From the NCBI RefSeq assembly GCF_904424705.1, contig NZ_CAJGBF010000001.1:496001-560000 (forward strand): 64,000 nucleotides of DNA, in the 5' to 3' direction. The notes under the pieces were generated by a model, which worked only from the letters and a program-made list of their open reading frames with translations, was not told where the DNA came from and made no database searches. How positions within the stretch are numbered: the stretch's first letter is position 1; each line of letters starts with the position of its first letter. Positions 1 through 7,301 of this stretch are shown piece by piece. Source of the DNA: Rossellomorea arthrocnemi. Its GTDB lineage: Bacteria > Bacillota > Bacilli > Bacillales > Bacillaceae_B. A program made the translations under genes and the position numbers.

Positions 1-16
1 ATATTTTTTTGTTCAT
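1..16 (-). CDS. 5' end of a gene leaving the window (MNKKI...)
   Basis: Read on the minus strand, the left edge shows a good ribosome binding site (taggaggg, near 24-31) followed by ATG at 14-16 and the codons Asn-Lys-Lys-Ile before the window ends. The spacing and the Lys-rich first codons look like a real start, possibly the N-terminus of a secreted or membrane protein. Nothing more can be said about its function. It lies 126 bp downstream of the anti-sigma gene on the same strand and could be co-transcribed with it. Confidence 0.5.
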
Positions 17-142
17 GTTTTTCCCTCCTAATAGATTTCTAAATCGTTAAAAATCCCCTTGATTGCTGCACCTGCTAATTACCAGGGGAATGGTTCCCGT
101 GGTCACTGATACATGAACATTTCCCGATGTGAACTTCCCTTT

Positions 143-826
143 TTAAAACCCAAAGCGATTTTCTACTCTCTCACTCGCATCCGGCAATTCCATCCCCTTT
201 TTCCACATCAGCGTCTTATTCTTTGGCGTTCCGAAATAGATCGCCTTGATTTTCCGGCCACGGGACTGTTCCTGGCTTGGGACATCGATGAAATCGTGAC
301 CTTTTTCCAATGCATACGGTGGCTGTGCTTCTTTCTTGACGACGGGACGCTTCGCGGTAATATAAAAATTCCCGTTGTCATCCATACTATACTTTAATGT
401 ATTTACGCTGTAGCCGTCGTCTATGTTCAGGTAATAGACGATCTTGCCATCTGCCGTTTTACTAATATCACTGATCTCCGCCTTGTCTGCAGCCACACTG
501 ATGATGTCCCAATTGAATAAGCCGGCATAGACAAGGATCAGGGTGGTGATGGATAGGGCTGTAATGATGGCCCCTTTCATAAACGACTTCTTTCTTCCTT
601 TTTTCCACGTGGCAGCGATCTTTTGGATGAGGCGGTCATCCGTGGTTGGGTCGATCCCTTTTTTTTCTGCAATAGGCAGCTCGGCCTTCATCCGCTCCAA
701 TTCCAATTGGCACTGTTCACAATGAACAAGATGCTCCTCTACCATTTCCCTGCTCTCGTCACTGCATACCTCGTCGTGATAAAGAGGAAGCAGATCATGA
801 ATGATTTGACATGGAACGTCTCTCAT
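143..826 (-). CDS. Anti-sigma factor with zinc-finger (zf-HC2-like) N-terminus
   Basis: A 227-residue protein. Its first 40 residues carry the His-x3-Cys-x2-Cys zinc motif (HLVHCEQC) of anti-sigma factors that clamp ECF sigma factors. One membrane helix lies near residues 85-105, and the remaining ~120 residues would be outside the membrane. The ATG at 826 overlaps the stop of the upstream sigma gene and has its own GGAGG, the usual translationally coupled sigma/anti-sigma pair. It probably holds the adjacent sigma factor inactive at the membrane until an envelope signal arrives. The extracytoplasmic part is not a domain I recognise, so the signal is unknown. Confidence 0.85.
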   Translation of the reverse strand: MRDVPCQIIHDLLPLYHDEVCSDESREMVEEHLVHCEQCQLELERMKAELPIAEKKGIDPTTDDRLIQKIAATWKKGRKKSFMKGAIITALSITTLILVYAGLFNWDIISVAADKAEISDISKTADGKIVYYLNIDDGYSVNTLKYSMDDNGNFYITAKRPVVKKEAQPPYALEKGHDFIDVPSQEQSRGRKIKAIYFGTPKNKTLMWKKGMELPDASERVENRFGF

Positions 827-1308
827 CCTCCATCCTCCTTTAACATGTCCTGTATTTTTTGTTTGGCACGGTAAAAGGTGACTCTTGCCCAGCTTTCCGT
901 CTTTTCAAAAAGCCCACTGATTTCCTTAAAGGAGAGCTCCCCGAAGATCCGCAGGGTGAACACTTCTTTGTATGGTTCATGTAAGGAATGAAGGACTTTA
1001 TGTACACGGAATGCTTCCTCTTTCCTCTCAATCAGCGTCTCGATGACCGTGTCACCGGGCGGATCCGCTATCTCTTCTGCAGTATACCGTTTTTGTTTGG
1101 AATGATAGGTGAAGTAGGTGTTCTTGGCAATCTGGCAAAGCCACACATTCATCTTGCAATGACCTTTAAATTGGTCCATGCTCTTCAATGCTTTGAAAAA
1201 TGTCTCCTGAGTCATCTCTTCCGCCAGCTTTTCATCCCGGCTCAAGTTCAGTACAAACGCGTACACTTCCCGGAAGTATTGATCATATATCTTCTCAAAC
1301 TCTGTCAC
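823..1308 (-). CDS. ECF-type RNA polymerase sigma factor
   Basis: 161 residues with the region 2 pattern of ECF sigma factors (YDQYFREVYAFVLNL, then EEMTQETFFKAL) and a C-terminal region 4 helix-turn-helix (LSFKEISGLF, then WARVTFYRAKQKI). Region 3 is absent, as in all ECF sigmas. The start is GTG at 1308 behind GGAGGCAGG. It directs core RNA polymerase to a small regulon that should include its own operon. The next gene (anti-sigma) overlaps by 4 bp. I cannot assign it to SigM, SigW, SigX or YlaC from motifs alone. Confidence 0.9.
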   Translation of the reverse strand: MTEFEKIYDQYFREVYAFVLNLSRDEKLAEEMTQETFFKALKSMDQFKGHCKMNVWLCQIAKNTYFTYHSKQKRYTAEEIADPPGDTVIETLIERKEEAFRVHKVLHSLHEPYKEVFTLRIFGELSFKEISGLFEKTESWARVTFYRAKQKIQDMLKEDGG

Positions 1309-1467
1309 CCGCCTGCCTCCCTTCCTATGTAAGACTATGCTGAAGTGATTTCGTTACAAAAAAGTGATGGTTATGTATATAAATCGTACGTGGTCTCAAG
1401 AATTTTTCCCATACGATTTCCCCGTGTGCTATAGTATCCTAGTATTCTAACGGAACGGAGTGAAAAT

Positions 1468-2301
1468 ATGAAGGCAACAACGAAAGAAATGACACTGATC
1501 ATTATCGGTTCCTTATTCTTCGCACTCGGAGTGAACTTGTTTGCGATCCCGAATGAGCTTGGGGAAGGCGGCGTGACCGGGATCTCCATGACACTGTATT
1601 ACGTACTGGATTGGTCACCGGGTATCACGAACTTCGTCATGAACGGCATCCTCTTAGGAATTGGTTATAAAGTATTAAATAAACGCGTGACATGGTATAC
1701 GATACTCGCCATTTTCTTTACCTCCCTCTTTATTCAGTTGACAGAAGGCATGGGCCATTCTGTCGACATCATGCTCGGGACCGTCTTCGCCGGGGTATTC
1801 ATCGGTGTCGGTCTCGGACTGGTCCTGCGTTCAGGGGGAACAACGGGCGGATCCACCATCATTGCCCGCATGCTCAACCAGCATTTCGGCTGGGCTGTCA
1901 GTACCACGATGTTCGTGTTCGACATTGTGGTCGTTCTCGGATCATCGTTTGTTATCGGTGTAGAAAATACGATGTACACAGGAATATCCATCTATATCAG
2001 TACGAAAATCCTGGATTACTTGATTGACGGTTTCGATACACGAAAGGCCGTCACCATCATTTCCGGGCAGACCGACGCCATCGCTGAAAAAGTGAGCGAC
2101 GAAATGGACCGCGGGGTCACCGTCATCAACGCAAGAGGTCACTATTCAAAAGAATCCAAGGACATTTTATATGTGGTCATCAATAAACAGGAGCTGTTCC
2201 TCTTAAAGAAGATGATCCAGCAGATTGATGAGAAAGCATTTGTAGTGGTGCATGATGTGAGAGATGTGTTTGGGGAAGGATTTACGTTTCCGAAGACATA
2301 A
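1468..2301 (+). CDS. YitT family membrane protein (DUF161 + DUF2179)
   Basis: 277 residues. About five hydrophobic helices fill residues 1-170 and include the Gly-rich segment LRSGGTTGGSTIIARM typical of YitT proteins. A soluble domain of about 80 residues follows (RGVTVINARGHYSKESKDIL..., ending in a HDVRDVFGEGF-like tail), the DUF2179 domain. Members are common in several copies in Bacillus. The family is sometimes called a transporter, but no substrate is established. The ATG at 1468 follows an acggagtg binding site, and a GC-rich hairpin follows the stop. It is a single-gene transcript divergent from the sigma operon. Confidence 0.9.
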   Translation: MKATTKEMTLIIIGSLFFALGVNLFAIPNELGEGGVTGISMTLYYVLDWSPGITNFVMNGILLGIGYKVLNKRVTWYTILAIFFTSLFIQLTEGMGHSVDIMLGTVFAGVFIGVGLGLVLRSGGTTGGSTIIARMLNQHFGWAVSTTMFVFDIVVVLGSSFVIGVENTMYTGISIYISTKILDYLIDGFDTRKAVTIISGQTDAIAEKVSDEMDRGVTVINARGHYSKESKDILYVVINKQELFLLKKMIQQIDEKAFVVVHDVRDVFGEGFTFPKT

Positions 2302-2311
2302 TTAATGGTGT

Positions 2312-2338
2312 CTGGCCCTTGGGGTTGCCAAGGGCCAG
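2312..2338 (+). terminator. Hairpin downstream of the YitT gene
   Basis: A perfect 11-bp stem (CTGGCCCTTGG / CCAAGGGCCAG) with a 5-nt loop starts 10 bp after the YitT stop. The T-run after it is weak, so termination may be partial. Confidence 0.65.
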
Positions 2339-2531
2339 CTTTACCAGGTCTAACTCAGCGATAGACTTGTCCCCCTACACTTAAATTTCATCGGAAGATA
2401 GTGAACTATGCTCTAAATCACTTCAGTTCTGACTGCATGCAGGTTTGAATAACATCAGCTCTTTTCTCATGTAGCTTAATGTTAAACACACCAAATGTAT
2501 TAAGCCTTCTATTAAGTGTTATAGGGCATAA
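2339..2531. other. Gene-free stretch between two hairpins
   Basis: I see no open reading frame with a ribosome binding site and no clear promoter here. It is a spacer between the convergent YitT and nitroreductase units. Confidence 0.5.
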
Positions 2532-2570
2532 AAAAAAACAGTCTTATCAATGTGAAAAGACTGTTTTTTT
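2532..2570 (-). terminator. Bidirectional terminator after the nitroreductase
   Basis: A perfect 14-bp inverted repeat (AAAAAAACAGTCTT / AAGACTGTTTTTTT, 11-nt loop) gives a T-run on both strands. It lies 25 bp past the stop of the minus-strand nitroreductase gene and should end the hydrolase-nitroreductase transcript. Confidence 0.85.
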
Positions 2571-2595
2571 ATTAGGCAAATATTATTCATCAAAA

Positions 2596-3258
2596 TTATT
2601 GAACCCACTGAACGATTTCTTCCATTGTTTGTCTCGTTTTTTCCCGTGGCTGATTTAAGCGATAACCAAAGGCAACCATACAAGCTATACCAAAGTGATC
2701 CCTATTCAAAAAGCCTTCCTGTACGAGGATATTCTCTGCCTCAACTTTATTGAAACCTTCTATAGGACAAGAGTCGATACCGATTAATGCGGCAGATGTC
2801 ATCATATTACCGGCTGCAAGATATGTTTGTCTGCAGGACCATTCAAACAGAGCTCTTTCATTATGAAATATATTAAAGTCAGTATGAAGAAATTTCTCAT
2901 AAGCAGAACTTCTTTGTTCGATGATATTTTCAGGTAATTTGTGAGTATGGCGCATAATGTCCTGGACATAATCCGAATCAGCAGACATATCATTTTTTGT
3001 CCGTGCCAATATGATGACGAAATGGCTTGCTGTTTTGAGCTGTTTTTGCCCTCCCCAGGTGACCGGACTCAACTTTTCTCGTATATGTGATTGTGGTAAA
3101 ACGATAAATTTCCATGGTTCGAATCCAAATGAACTTGGGGATAATCTTGCCGTTTCGAGAATTAAGTCAAAGTCTTCCTTAACAATCTTTTGCGTAGCAT
3201 CAAATTCCTTACATGCATGTCTATAGTTAAATGCATTCAATATGGCTTCTTTATGCAC
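2596..3258 (-). CDS. NAD(P)H-dependent nitroreductase family flavoprotein
   Basis: 220 residues of the FMN nitroreductase fold. The N-terminal R-H-A-C-K-E-F-D segment and ARLSPSSFGFEPWKFIVL correspond to the FMN-binding arginine and the conserved S-P-S-S-F-G-x-E-P-W motif. A C-terminal G-I-D-S-C-P-I-E-G-F segment followed by V-A-F-G-Y-R is also typical. Such enzymes reduce nitro compounds or quinones by two electrons using NAD(P)H. It starts with GTG at 3258 behind AAGGAG and follows the alpha/beta hydrolase by 52 bp, so the two are probably one operon. The divergent HxlR regulator suggests induction by electrophiles or quinones, as for HxlR-controlled nitroreductases in Bacillus; this is inference. 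Confidence 0.88.
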   Translation of the reverse strand: MHKEAILNAFNYRHACKEFDATQKIVKEDFDLILETARLSPSSFGFEPWKFIVLPQSHIREKLSPVTWGGQKQLKTASHFVIILARTKNDMSADSDYVQDIMRHTHKLPENIIEQRSSAYEKFLHTDFNIFHNERALFEWSCRQTYLAAGNMMTSAALIGIDSCPIEGFNKVEAENILVQEGFLNRDHFGIACMVAFGYRLNQPREKTRQTMEEIVQWVQ

Positions 3259-3310
3259 GTCCTCTTCACTCCTTTTGTTCTAATTTTGATTGAATTGAGA
3301 TAGCCAAATA

Positions 3311-4105
3311 TCAGGAGTTTGACTGAAGAAAACACGTTACTTCTTCTATGAGGGCTTCCCCTTTCTCCCAAGGAACCAAATGCCCGGAGGCAATTTCCCT
3401 GTATTGAGCCCCTTTAATTAACGTGGCAAGTTCTTTCGTTTGCTCAACAGGGACCATGCGATCATATGTTAAACCAATTACTAAGACTGGTGCGGTTATA
3501 CTGGTAAGCAGGGTACGAATATTTATCCGTTTATCAAGTTCCGAGTGGTTACCTGTTCCCGTGGACAGAACCCCTCCAAATTGGTGTGCCATTTGATGCA
3601 ATTCCTCTATACTGCTAAATCGATCATAAAAATCAGGACTAAATCCGGTATGAATCAAAAATTGTGCAAACAGTGTACGATCCAAATGATAAAGTTTTTG
3701 CCATAGGTCAAATTGAAAGGTTGAGGATAAATTGCTTTCTACCCATCCGGCTATCAGTGTGACTGATTCCACCCTGTCCGGATATTTAGAGGCTATTGCT
3801 GCAGCAATCTCTGCCCCAAGAGAATAGCCGACAATATGGAATTTCCCGATACCTTCTTGCTGAACCGCTTGTATATGCTGTTCAATCAAATCATCCATTT
3901 GTAATTTTCCCGTTTGATCCTTTGTGTCATTGGAACAGTGGTAATTGGGAGAAATTATTTTATAATGTCCTGAAAGGGACTTGATCATATCTCCCCACGT
4001 ATTCTCATATGTGCCACCTGTCCCATGAACCAGCAGCAACCCCGGTCCTTCCCCATCAACGGAATAAGCCACATCTACATTACCTACCCTCACACATTTA
4101 TCCAT
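3311..4105 (-). CDS. Alpha/beta hydrolase
   Basis: 264 residues with the canonical order: oxyanion-hole strand LLLVHGTGGTYENTW near residue 25, nucleophile elbow G-Y-S-L-G (Ser near 96), the acid in the GLTYDRMVP region and the catalytic His in ASGHLVPWEKG near the end. This is a cytosolic serine hydrolase of unknown substrate. The ATG at 4105 follows AGGAGGTTT. It is the first gene of a two-gene operon with the nitroreductase and diverges from the HxlR regulator, which probably controls both. Confidence 0.87.
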   Translation of the reverse strand: MDKCVRVGNVDVAYSVDGEGPGLLLVHGTGGTYENTWGDMIKSLSGHYKIISPNYHCSNDTKDQTGKLQMDDLIEQHIQAVQQEGIGKFHIVGYSLGAEIAAAIASKYPDRVESVTLIAGWVESNLSSTFQFDLWQKLYHLDRTLFAQFLIHTGFSPDFYDRFSSIEELHQMAHQFGGVLSTGTGNHSELDKRINIRTLLTSITAPVLVIGLTYDRMVPVEQTKELATLIKGAQYREIASGHLVPWEKGEALIEEVTCFLQSNS

Positions 4106-4168
4106 GTAAACCTCCTAGAAACATTTTTTTATTTTACAAACCAAATGTTACCTAATAAACTGGTTAAA

Positions 4169-4201
4169 AGTAAGTACGCACTTTTTCGTTTAATACTTAC
4201 T
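4169..4201. promoter_or_regulatory. Inverted repeat between hydrolase and HxlR gene (candidate operator)
   Basis: AGTAAGTA at 4169-4176 and its exact reverse complement TACTTACT at 4194-4201 are separated by 17 bp in the divergent promoter region. This is a fitting place for HxlR-dimer binding that would repress both directions. The assignment rests on position and symmetry only. Confidence 0.5.
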
Positions 4202-4219
4202 AGAAAGGAAGTATTGGTC

Positions 4220-4573
4220 ATGACGGTATCTCCGGAAATGTATGAAATAAACGGAAAACAATTTCAATGCCCCATAGAACTCTCGGTCTCTATATTTTCA
4301 GGAAAATGGAAAACCACGATTATTTGCCAACTTCTTGAAGGAAAAAAGCGATATGGAGAGCTTCATCGAGACATCGGCGGAATTACCCATAAAATGCTCG
4401 CAGAACAATTGCGGGAACTGGAGGAAGCGGGAATTGTTCATAGAGAGGTATTTCCCGTTATACCACCCAAAGTTGAATACGAGTTAACCCACCTTGGTGA
4501 AGGGTTGAGACCAGTTGTCCAATACTTGCAGGAGTGGGGCATGAATTTCGGGTCCATTGCGACAGAAGAATGA
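4220..4573 (+). CDS. HxlR family winged-helix transcriptional regulator
   Basis: 117 residues. The family core is complete: FSGKWKTTIICQLLEGKKRYGEL (quoted in part: SGKWKT, KRYGEL), then G-G-I-T-H-K-M-L-A-E-Q-L-R-E-L and the wing E-Y-E-L-T-H-L-G. A conserved Cys sits just before the fold (QFQCPIELS, near residue 14), the position of the redox-sensing Cys in YodB/HypR-type regulators. An upstream ATG at 4025 in the same frame is rejected, because GAAAGGAAG lies just before 4220 and the family normally starts here. It probably senses thiol-reactive compounds and represses the divergent hydrolase-nitroreductase operon. Confidence 0.9.
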   Translation: MTVSPEMYEINGKQFQCPIELSVSIFSGKWKTTIICQLLEGKKRYGELHRDIGGITHKMLAEQLRELEEAGIVHREVFPVIPPKVEYELTHLGEGLRPVVQYLQEWGMNFGSIATEE

Positions 4574-4623
4574 AGAGAAGAATGGAAGGACTGCTTGAAA
4601 TAACACCCTATATAGTTAAAAAT

Positions 4624-4661
4624 GCCAAGGATCCCTTTTTAGAAGGAACCTTGGCGTTTTT
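4624..4661 (+). terminator. Rho-independent terminator after the HxlR gene
   Basis: GCCAAGG (4624-4630) pairs with CCTTGGC (4649-4655), with additional TCC/GGA pairing inside, and is followed by GTTTTT. It lies 50 bp after the stop codon. Confidence 0.85.
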
Positions 4662-4743
4662 CATCATTAAGACGTTTTTTAGTGTTTTGATTTTAGCATG
4701 AACCATTTGATGATCATACTTATTTTAATTTAATTCTAGTGAT

Positions 4744-5253
4744 TTACTGCGAATACAGTTCTAAGATTTTTATCATGGGCAATTTATTCGTATCACTCAA
4801 ATCAACAAAATACGGTAACTGCCATTTTTGAGTTTCTTTCGCTTGTTTACTGGTAGGAATATCCCAGTCAGGGTAAACTCTAATGGCCATTTTCCCTTTT
4901 GTAGTACTCGTTTTAAGAATGTCGTGTTTGGAAAGAATGTCTTTCGGGAAAATAAATTGCCCCCATTGATCATTGCTCAAAAAGGCATTAATAACCAATA
5001 AATTGGGTGCCTTTTCATATGTAAAAGGTTGATTTGTATCATTTTTGTCTTTTTCCCAAAAAGCAACAAACTGCCCTGCCTTATTAGGTGTTTTTTTTGC
5101 TACTCTAAATCGGACTGAACGAGAAGCTAATTGAAATGTACCAGCTCCGTAATTTAAATTTTGTTTTTCTTCTTGAATCGATTTTAAAGTTAATTGATTA
5201 GGTTCATATACTATTTTGTTTACGTGAGCTAACGCTTTAAAAAACTGGTTCAT
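4744..5253 (-). CDS. MepB family protein
   Basis: 169 residues resembling MepB, the small protein encoded beside the MepA multidrug pump in Staphylococcus aureus. Shared features are the G-A-G-T-F-Q-L segment followed by a basic strand (VRFRVAKKTPNKAGQFVAFW) and the W-G-Q-F-I-F-P motif in the C-terminal half. The biochemical function of the family is unknown. I start at the ATG at 5253, because AGGAGTGAAGAT lies directly before it; an upstream in-frame ATG at 5310 lacks a binding site. No mepR or mepA homologue is adjacent, so it stands alone here. Base composition is AT-rich like the region that follows. Confidence 0.75.
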   Translation of the reverse strand: MNQFFKALAHVNKIVYEPNQLTLKSIQEEKQNLNYGAGTFQLASRSVRFRVAKKTPNKAGQFVAFWEKDKNDTNQPFTYEKAPNLLVINAFLSNDQWGQFIFPKDILSKHDILKTSTTKGKMAIRVYPDWDIPTSKQAKETQKWQLPYFVDLSDTNKLPMIKILELYSQ

Positions 5254-5855
5254 ATCTTCACTCCTAGTCTTTCTGCTAATATACGATTTCTCCCTATTAA
5301 AGATGGACAAATGTATTAAGATACGTCAGTGAAATTTCACCAAACATTAAAGAACTTCAGAACTATGTAACTATTAGGTTCGTTATTCAAAAAACATGGG
5401 CGATTCAGAGAAATCTATCACGTCCTTTATTCATGAAAATGGATAATACTTTTTGGAAAGTCTTGTCTTTGAATGAACAAGAATCTCCAATACAAAGAAA
5501 TGTTTTATCCTGCCCTAAAAAGCATAACACAAAAACAGAACATATGTACTGATATTCAGAAGTAAAAGATTGCTATAAATAGTTCGTCTTCAACAAATGT
5601 ATCGCTAATTTAAACAACCACGGAATACCCTGCTGCTCTTCAACAAGATCTCCCTTTCATGCTAAATAAGCACAAATCCTATCGGAAGGACCCTTCATCT
5701 ATATATTCAGGAATTAATACTGTAGTACCCACTTATTAAATACTTTATATAAAACATAAGAGGAGTGAGTGAGTAGCATTTCCTAATATAATTATAGGAA
5801 TAACCAATAGAAAATTTTTACTTATATGTTAGCATTATGAAAAAGGAGGTGGTAC
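5254..5855. other. 600-bp AT-rich intergenic region
   Basis: No convincing gene was found. Two copies of TCTTCAACAA (near 5587 and 5638), the second followed by an AATAAGCAC-type segment, look like decayed repeat sequence. An imperfect palindrome (CCTAATATAATTATAGG, near 5792-5808) lies in the probable promoter region of the M23 peptidase gene. Confidence 0.4.
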
Positions 5856-5876
5856 ATGAATAAATGGGTGCTATGA
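5856..5876 (+). CDS. Possible 6-codon leader peptide (MNKWVL)
   Basis: An almost ideal Shine-Dalgarno sequence (AAAGGAGGTGG, 5842-5852) precedes ATG-AAT-AAA-TGG-GTG-CTA-TGA. The stop overlaps a second ATG at 5873 that is in frame with the M23 peptidase gene, so ribosomes finishing the peptide could reinitiate. It may be a translational leader or the remnant of a longer gene. Evidence is only the ribosome binding site and spacing. Confidence 0.35.
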   Translation: MNKWVL

Positions 5877-5920
5877 AAGAAGTCGAATATATTTTATTAA
5901 AATTCAGGAGGAAGATAGAG

Positions 5921-6697
5921 ATGAAGTTAAATAGTTTTAAGGTACTTATCGTTGCCATTCTTTTTGTAGGATCAGGACTTTTTAGTACGAGCCAAGTATC
6001 CGCCGCTTCACCTTCTTTTCAAATGCCTTTCCCTTGTGGACAAGTATGGGAAGGTCAAACACGAACGAACCATAATCCATTAAATTCAGTTGACTTCAAC
6101 CGGTCCAATGATCATGGAGATACAGTCGTCTCCTCTGCATCAGGTTCGGTCGTTACTGTCAGGGATCTCGGAAGTTCAAGTTATGGGAAGTATATTGTGA
6201 TTGATCATGGGAATGGATGGTCAACATTATATGCTCACTTGAATTCTTTCAGTGTATCTAATGGTCAAAGCGTCTCTCAAGGCCAGAAGATTGGAACAGT
6301 TGGTGAAACAGGGAATGTCACAGGGGCGCATCTTCATTTTGAACAACGGTATAATGGTTCAGCCCAAAAAATTTCATTTAATGGTGCTCAGATTGCCTAC
6401 TATGGTGCTAAGAACTATACAAGTAAAAACTCTTGTTCTTCTGAGGGTGTAACCGGAACTGTACATACGGATTCAGGGATTTCACTAAATGTCCGCTCAG
6501 GACCTGGCACTAATTATGGAGTTGTAGGCTCAGTTGCGGATGGACAAAATGTAACCATCACTTGTCAGAAACGTGGAGAAACCGTTACGGGTAAATATGG
6601 CACCAGTAATCTATGGAGTTTCATCGGAGAAGGGTATATTTCCGATACGTATGTCTTTACGGGATCTGATGGACAAGTAGCCCCTACCTGCAATTAA
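5921..6697 (+). CDS. Secreted M23-family metallopeptidase with C-terminal SH3-like domain
   Basis: 258 residues. A signal peptide occupies about 1-28 (basic start, hydrophobic core, cut near VSAAS). The LytM-type domain (about 35-165) shows Asp in NSVDFNRS, the YAHL strand and the terminal H-x-H of GAHLHFE; the first zinc ligand is probably the His of TNHNP. A bacterial SH3-like domain fills about 180-258 (LNVRSGPGTNYG ... YISDTYVFTGSDG) and contains paired Cys residues that could form disulphides. It probably cleaves peptide cross-links in peptidoglycan or another Gly-containing wall substrate outside the cell. The start is chosen for the AGGAGG at 5907-5912; longer in-frame starts (5864, 5873) exist. 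The next gene duplicates its SH3-like domain. Confidence 0.85.
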   Translation: MKLNSFKVLIVAILFVGSGLFSTSQVSAASPSFQMPFPCGQVWEGQTRTNHNPLNSVDFNRSNDHGDTVVSSASGSVVTVRDLGSSSYGKYIVIDHGNGWSTLYAHLNSFSVSNGQSVSQGQKIGTVGETGNVTGAHLHFEQRYNGSAQKISFNGAQIAYYGAKNYTSKNSCSSEGVTGTVHTDSGISLNVRSGPGTNYGVVGSVADGQNVTITCQKRGETVTGKYGTSNLWSFIGEGYISDTYVFTGSDGQVAPTCN

Positions 6698-6739
6698 AAC
6701 ACATAAAATAAAGGATTTTCTGTAGAAAGAGGGATTAAA

Positions 6740-7096
6740 ATGAGTAAACTAAAAAAGCGTGGAATTCTATCCATTGTGATAGCATCATTGTTCTTTTTTT
6801 CTAGTAATGCATTAGCAGTTCAATATTACACACTATCTACTAACAGTGGGATGCCGCTAAATATGCGTAGCGGTCCAGGTACAAATTATCCCATTATGCT
6901 TTCCATCCCTAGTGGATCGAGGGTACCTTACTATTGTTACTCTTATGGTACAACTGTGACAGGGAAGTATGGAACCAGTAATATTTGGGATCAAATCCAA
7001 TGGAAAGATTCACGGGGAGTTGTGAATATTGGGTATATCTCTGACACATACCTCTACACAGGGTCAGACGGACCGGTTGGTACCCAATGCAACTAG
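6740..7096 (+). CDS. Secreted single SH3-like domain protein
   Basis: 118 residues. A signal peptide (about 1-27) ends at NALAVQ, and one bacterial SH3-like domain makes up the rest. The domain is clearly homologous to the C-terminus of the preceding M23 peptidase: both have N-x-R-S-G-P-G-T-N-Y, T-V-T-G-K-Y-G-T-S-N and Y-I-S-D-T-Y-x-x-T-G-S-D-G, and both end in a Cys-Asn dipeptide. The ATG at 6740 has GAGGG upstream. The gap to the peptidase stop is 42 bp, so they probably share a transcript. It may be a wall-binding accessory or immunity-like partner of the peptidase; no catalytic residues are present. Confidence 0.75.
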   Translation: MSKLKKRGILSIVIASLFFFSSNALAVQYYTLSTNSGMPLNMRSGPGTNYPIMLSIPSGSRVPYYCYSYGTTVTGKYGTSNIWDQIQWKDSRGVVNIGYISDTYLYTGSDGPVGTQCN

Positions 7097-7171
7097 CTAA
7101 AAATACATCATCCTCCTCTCGCCTATTTAAATCAATTAACTTATTACGATAAGTTCCATTTACCGAATATA

Positions 7172-7210
7172 AATAAAGCTGAAGATCGTTACTTAATCTT
7201 CAGCTTTATT
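7172..7210. terminator. Bidirectional hairpin between convergent genes
   Basis: AATAAAGCTGAAGAT (7172-7186) and its exact reverse complement (7196-7210) form a 15-bp stem with a 9-nt loop between the SH3 gene and the convergent HTH-TPR gene. Confidence 0.8.
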
Positions 7211-7301
7211 CATCTTTTATGGAACCAAAAGAATTTTATTTAATAACTATGAGTTTTCCATCTTCTACATATATACCATATATTTCAAAATCAAACTGGA
7301 T

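Noticed and set aside
5587..5700. Gene remnant in the gap before the M23 peptidase
   Set aside because: Translated fragments in all frames are short and match no family I can name; only the short TCTTCAACAA duplication is visible.
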